NCBI RefSeq assembly: GCF_000430825.1
Contig: NZ_AUMT01000003.1
Location: 124,001-188,000, forward strand
Source: Chryseobacterium daeguense DSM 19388
GTDB taxonomy: Bacteria; Bacteroidota; Bacteroidia; Flavobacteriales; Weeksellaceae
DNA: 64,000 nt
Direction of reading: 5' to 3'
Shown piece after piece: positions 61,823 through 64,000 of the stretch (position 1 is its first letter; each line of letters begins with the position of its first letter). Under the pieces are notes generated by a model that was given only the letters and a program-made list of their open reading frames with translations, had not been told where the DNA came from and did no database searches. A program made the position numbers and the translations under genes.

Positions 61823-63868
61823 TTAAAATTTCATCTTCTGAATTCTCACTGCATTCAATATCGCCAGCAAGGCAACGCCTACGTCTGCAAAAACGGCTTC
61901 CCACATTGTTGCTAATCCACCAGCCCCCAAAACCAATACAATTGCTTTTACAGCAAAAGCTAAAAAAATGTTTTGCCAAACGATCTTCCGGGTTTGCTTT
62001 CCGATATTGATTGCCATCGGTATTTTGCTGGGCTTATCATCCTGGATAACTACATCTGCGGTCTCAATGGTTGCATCACTTCCCAATCCACCCATTGCAA
62101 TACCTACGTCGCTCAAGGCAACAACAGGGGCATCATTGACGCCGTCTCCTACAAAGGCAACTGTTTCGTTGTGCGATTTGATCTCTTTTACTTTGTTGAC
62201 CTTATCTTCCGGTAGCAGGTCACCGAAGGCATTATTGATTCCCAGTTGATCGGCAACAAATTGAACTACAGTGCTCTTGTCTCCGCTTAACATCGTGGTT
62301 TTTACACCTAAAGCTTTAAGTTTATCAACGCTCAGCTGTGCATCTGCTTTTATACTGTCTGCAATAGTAAGATAGCCTGCAAATTTTCCGTCATAAGCGA
62401 TTGCAATTATTGTATAAACGATCTGCGTAGGGTCAAGATCATATTTGATATTGAACTTATCCATCAATTTAAAATTTCCCACAAGCAGATCTTTTCCTTT
62501 GATACTGGCTTTCAATCCGTGCCCAGCAATTTCTTCTGTATTTTCTAATTGTATAGAATGGTCGATTTCGCCGACATATTGATGGATTGCCGTAGCGACC
62601 GGATGGGTACTTTTGCTCTCTAAAGCATTTACCATTTTCAGAATTTCATCTTTATTAAATTCTGATTTTAAAGTAACTTCCTGAACTTTAAAGACGCCCT
62701 CGGTCATTGTCCCGGTCTTGTCCATCACCACATTTTTAATATTGGCAATAATGTCTAGAAAATTACTTCCTTTAAACAGTATGCCGTTCTTTGAAGCTGC
62801 GCCAATTCCGCCGAAATAACCTAGAGGAATGCTAATAACCAAAGCGCACGGACAAGAGATCACTAAGAACACTAATGCTCTGTAAAGCCAGTCACGGAAA
62901 ACATAATTTTCCACGAACAGATATGGTAGTAGGCATATCAGTACTGCGAGTCCGACGACAATGGGTGTATAAATCCTTGCGAATTTTCGGATAAAAAGTT
63001 CGGTAGGTGCCTTCTGAGCTGTCGCATTTTGTACCAATTCTAAAATTTTGCTCAGCTTACTGTCTTCATAAGCAGTTGTAACTTTTACCTGAGCAATAGT
63101 CTGTAGATTGATCATTCCGGCAAGCACGCTCTCACCTTTGTTTTTGGTATCAGGCTTACTCTCACCAGTTAATGCAGCAGTATTGAACGATGCGGATTCA
63201 CTTACCAACTCTCCGTCCAGAGCCAGCTTCTCTCCTGATTTTAGCTGTACAATATCCCCAATTTTCGCCTGTTTAGCAGGGATGGTCTTTGGTTGGTTAC
63301 CTTCCAGAATGGTCACTTCATCAGGACGCTGATCCAACAATGCTTTGATATTATTCTTTGCTCTCGAAACAGCAAGTGTCTGGAAAACCTCTCCTACACT
63401 GTAGAATAACATAACAGCAACCCCTTCCGGATATTCTCCGATTGCAAATGCGCCTATAGTAGCAATGCCCATTAGAAAAAATTCCGAAAAAACGTCACCT
63501 TTGGCAATGCTTTCATACGCTTCTTTTAGAACGGGTAGACCCACAGGCAAATAAGCCACCGCATACCATACGATCCGTACCCAGCCTTTAAACCACTCCT
63601 GCGGAAAAAAGTTATCCAGTACGATCCCTATCAAAAGTATAACCAGAGAAACAATTGCTGGTAAAAACATTTGAAATGTATTTTTCTCACCATCGTTATG
63701 GTCGTGTCCATCATCGTCACTGTGCGTTTCAGATTTATTATTCTCTGTAGAGCAGCAGCTATCGTTATTAAGCAATTTTTTGGCACCTGCGTCTTTGTAA
63801 ATTTTGCCTTCCTGCGCTGTACAACAAAGCTGGTTTCCTTCCTCGTCGTAAATATGTTTGTGTTCCAT
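61823..63868 (-). CDS. Zn/Cd/Co-type P1B heavy-metal ATPase
   Basis: A 681-residue P-type ATPase. The N-terminus is short, Cys- and His-rich (QLCCTAQEG, SCCSTENN, HSDDDGHDHND) and lacks a full HMA domain. The transport helix has CPCALV (about 339-343), the CPC signature of Zn/Cd/Co/Pb exporters. The catalytic loop has DKTGTM (phospho-Asp near 382), an HP motif in STHPVA, and GDGVNDAPV. It lies 18 bases downstream of an RND-adaptor gene on the same strand, so it probably forms a second metal-efflux operon. Confidence 0.92.
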   Translation of the reverse strand: MEHKHIYDEEGNQLCCTAQEGKIYKDAGAKKLLNNDSCCSTENNKSETHSDDDGHDHNDGEKNTFQMFLPAIVSLVILLIGIVLDNFFPQEWFKGWVRIVWYAVAYLPVGLPVLKEAYESIAKGDVFSEFFLMGIATIGAFAIGEYPEGVAVMLFYSVGEVFQTLAVSRAKNNIKALLDQRPDEVTILEGNQPKTIPAKQAKIGDIVQLKSGEKLALDGELVSESASFNTAALTGESKPDTKNKGESVLAGMINLQTIAQVKVTTAYEDSKLSKILELVQNATAQKAPTELFIRKFARIYTPIVVGLAVLICLLPYLFVENYVFRDWLYRALVFLVISCPCALVISIPLGYFGGIGAASKNGILFKGSNFLDIIANIKNVVMDKTGTMTEGVFKVQEVTLKSEFNKDEILKMVNALESKSTHPVATAIHQYVGEIDHSIQLENTEEIAGHGLKASIKGKDLLVGNFKLMDKFNIKYDLDPTQIVYTIIAIAYDGKFAGYLTIADSIKADAQLSVDKLKALGVKTTMLSGDKSTVVQFVADQLGINNAFGDLLPEDKVNKVKEIKSHNETVAFVGDGVNDAPVVALSDVGIAMGGLGSDATIETADVVIQDDKPSKIPMAINIGKQTRKIVWQNIFLAFAVKAIVLVLGAGGLATMWEAVFADVGVALLAILNAVRIQKMKF

Positions 63869-63886
63869 TACAGTTATTTTAAAAAT

Positions 63887-64000
63887 TTAATCTTCGTGTT
63901 CACCTGAATTACTCAGTTTAGCATTGACAAAAAATGCGCCTTTTACTACTATTTCAGCATTTGCCGGAATTTCATTGACAGCTGTAATCGCCGTGTAACC
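63887..64000 (-). CDS. RND efflux periplasmic adaptor, C-terminal end (cut by window edge)
   Basis: The last 37 codons of a gene that enters from the right. The readable end, GYTAITAVNEIPANAEIVVKG then AFFVNAKLSNSGEHED, matches the C-terminal beta-barrel end of CzcB/CusB-type adaptors (a basic VVxKGAFFVNA segment followed by an acidic His-containing tail). It lies 18 bases upstream of the metal ATPase gene. Only a short tail is visible, so the call is provisional. Confidence 0.7.
   Translation of the reverse strand, partial: GYTAITAVNEIPANAEIVVKGAFFVNAKLSNSGEHED

Noticed and set aside
1..64000. tRNA, rRNA and tmRNA genes
   Set aside because: None was found on reading either strand; no cloverleaf or conserved rRNA segment was seen.

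Overview
The window is AT-rich chromosomal or integrated DNA of a Bacteroidota bacterium, most likely a Chryseobacterium/Elizabethkingia-type flavobacterium. The reasons are a SusC/SusD pair, PRTRC genes, an RteC protein, TPR-AraC sensor regulators, DUF6520/DUF3347/DUF3853-type proteins, TAnnTTTG-like promoters and a near absence of Shine-Dalgarno sites. No rRNA, tRNA or CRISPR array was seen.

Layout. 1-18.4 kb is a metal-resistance region: the start of a diacylglycerol kinase gene (cut by the edge), a histidine kinase/response regulator pair, a Czc/Cus efflux operon (small His-rich secreted protein, RND pump fused to a TolC-like outer-membrane protein, MFS transporter, lipoprotein adaptor), then an opposite-strand copper operon (multicopper oxidase fused to a barrel-like tail, CopB-type ATPase, haem-binding protein, two DUF3347 proteins, DUF305 protein, Cys-rich peptide). 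18.4-34.3 kb is a mobile-element backbone: a decayed integrase-like remnant, PRTRC genes (ThiF, B, F, C, E), ssb, a frameshifted Toprim primase, a seven-iteron origin with DnaA boxes, an initiator protein, small DNA-binding proteins and RteC. A four-gene ABC-three-component-like defence operon (25.1-28.5 kb) sits as cargo on the opposite strand between ssb and the primase.

34.3-45.5 kb holds a TPR-AraC regulator, a tandem-palindrome operator, a run of small secreted or Cys-containing proteins with a MauE/DoxX-like membrane protein, and an opposite SusC-SusD-S9 peptidase operon. A gene-free, strongly structured segment lies upstream of susC (45.5-46.1 kb). 46.1-50.3 kb holds small HTH and membrane proteins and three helical HEPN-like or abortive-infection genes including AbiV. 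50.3-57.9 kb is a DNA-damage module: two nuclease-like unknowns, AlkB and an S24-type repressor on the minus strand, divergent from dinB and an error-prone dnaE across a 19-bp palindromic operator. 58.1-61.7 kb holds a GHKL ATPase fused to a nuclease-like domain and a NucS-like nuclease. The window ends in a second metal-efflux operon (CPC-type Zn/Cd/Co ATPase and the tail of an RND adaptor).

The best candidates for less-described biology are the ABC-3C-like operon with its split effector, the HEPN trio, the GHKL-nuclease/NucS pair, the AlkB-linked nuclease-like pair under probable SOS-type control, the 36.3-38.6 kb small-protein cluster with its tandem operator, and the structured leader before susC. 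Function calls are from reading the translations without database searches.
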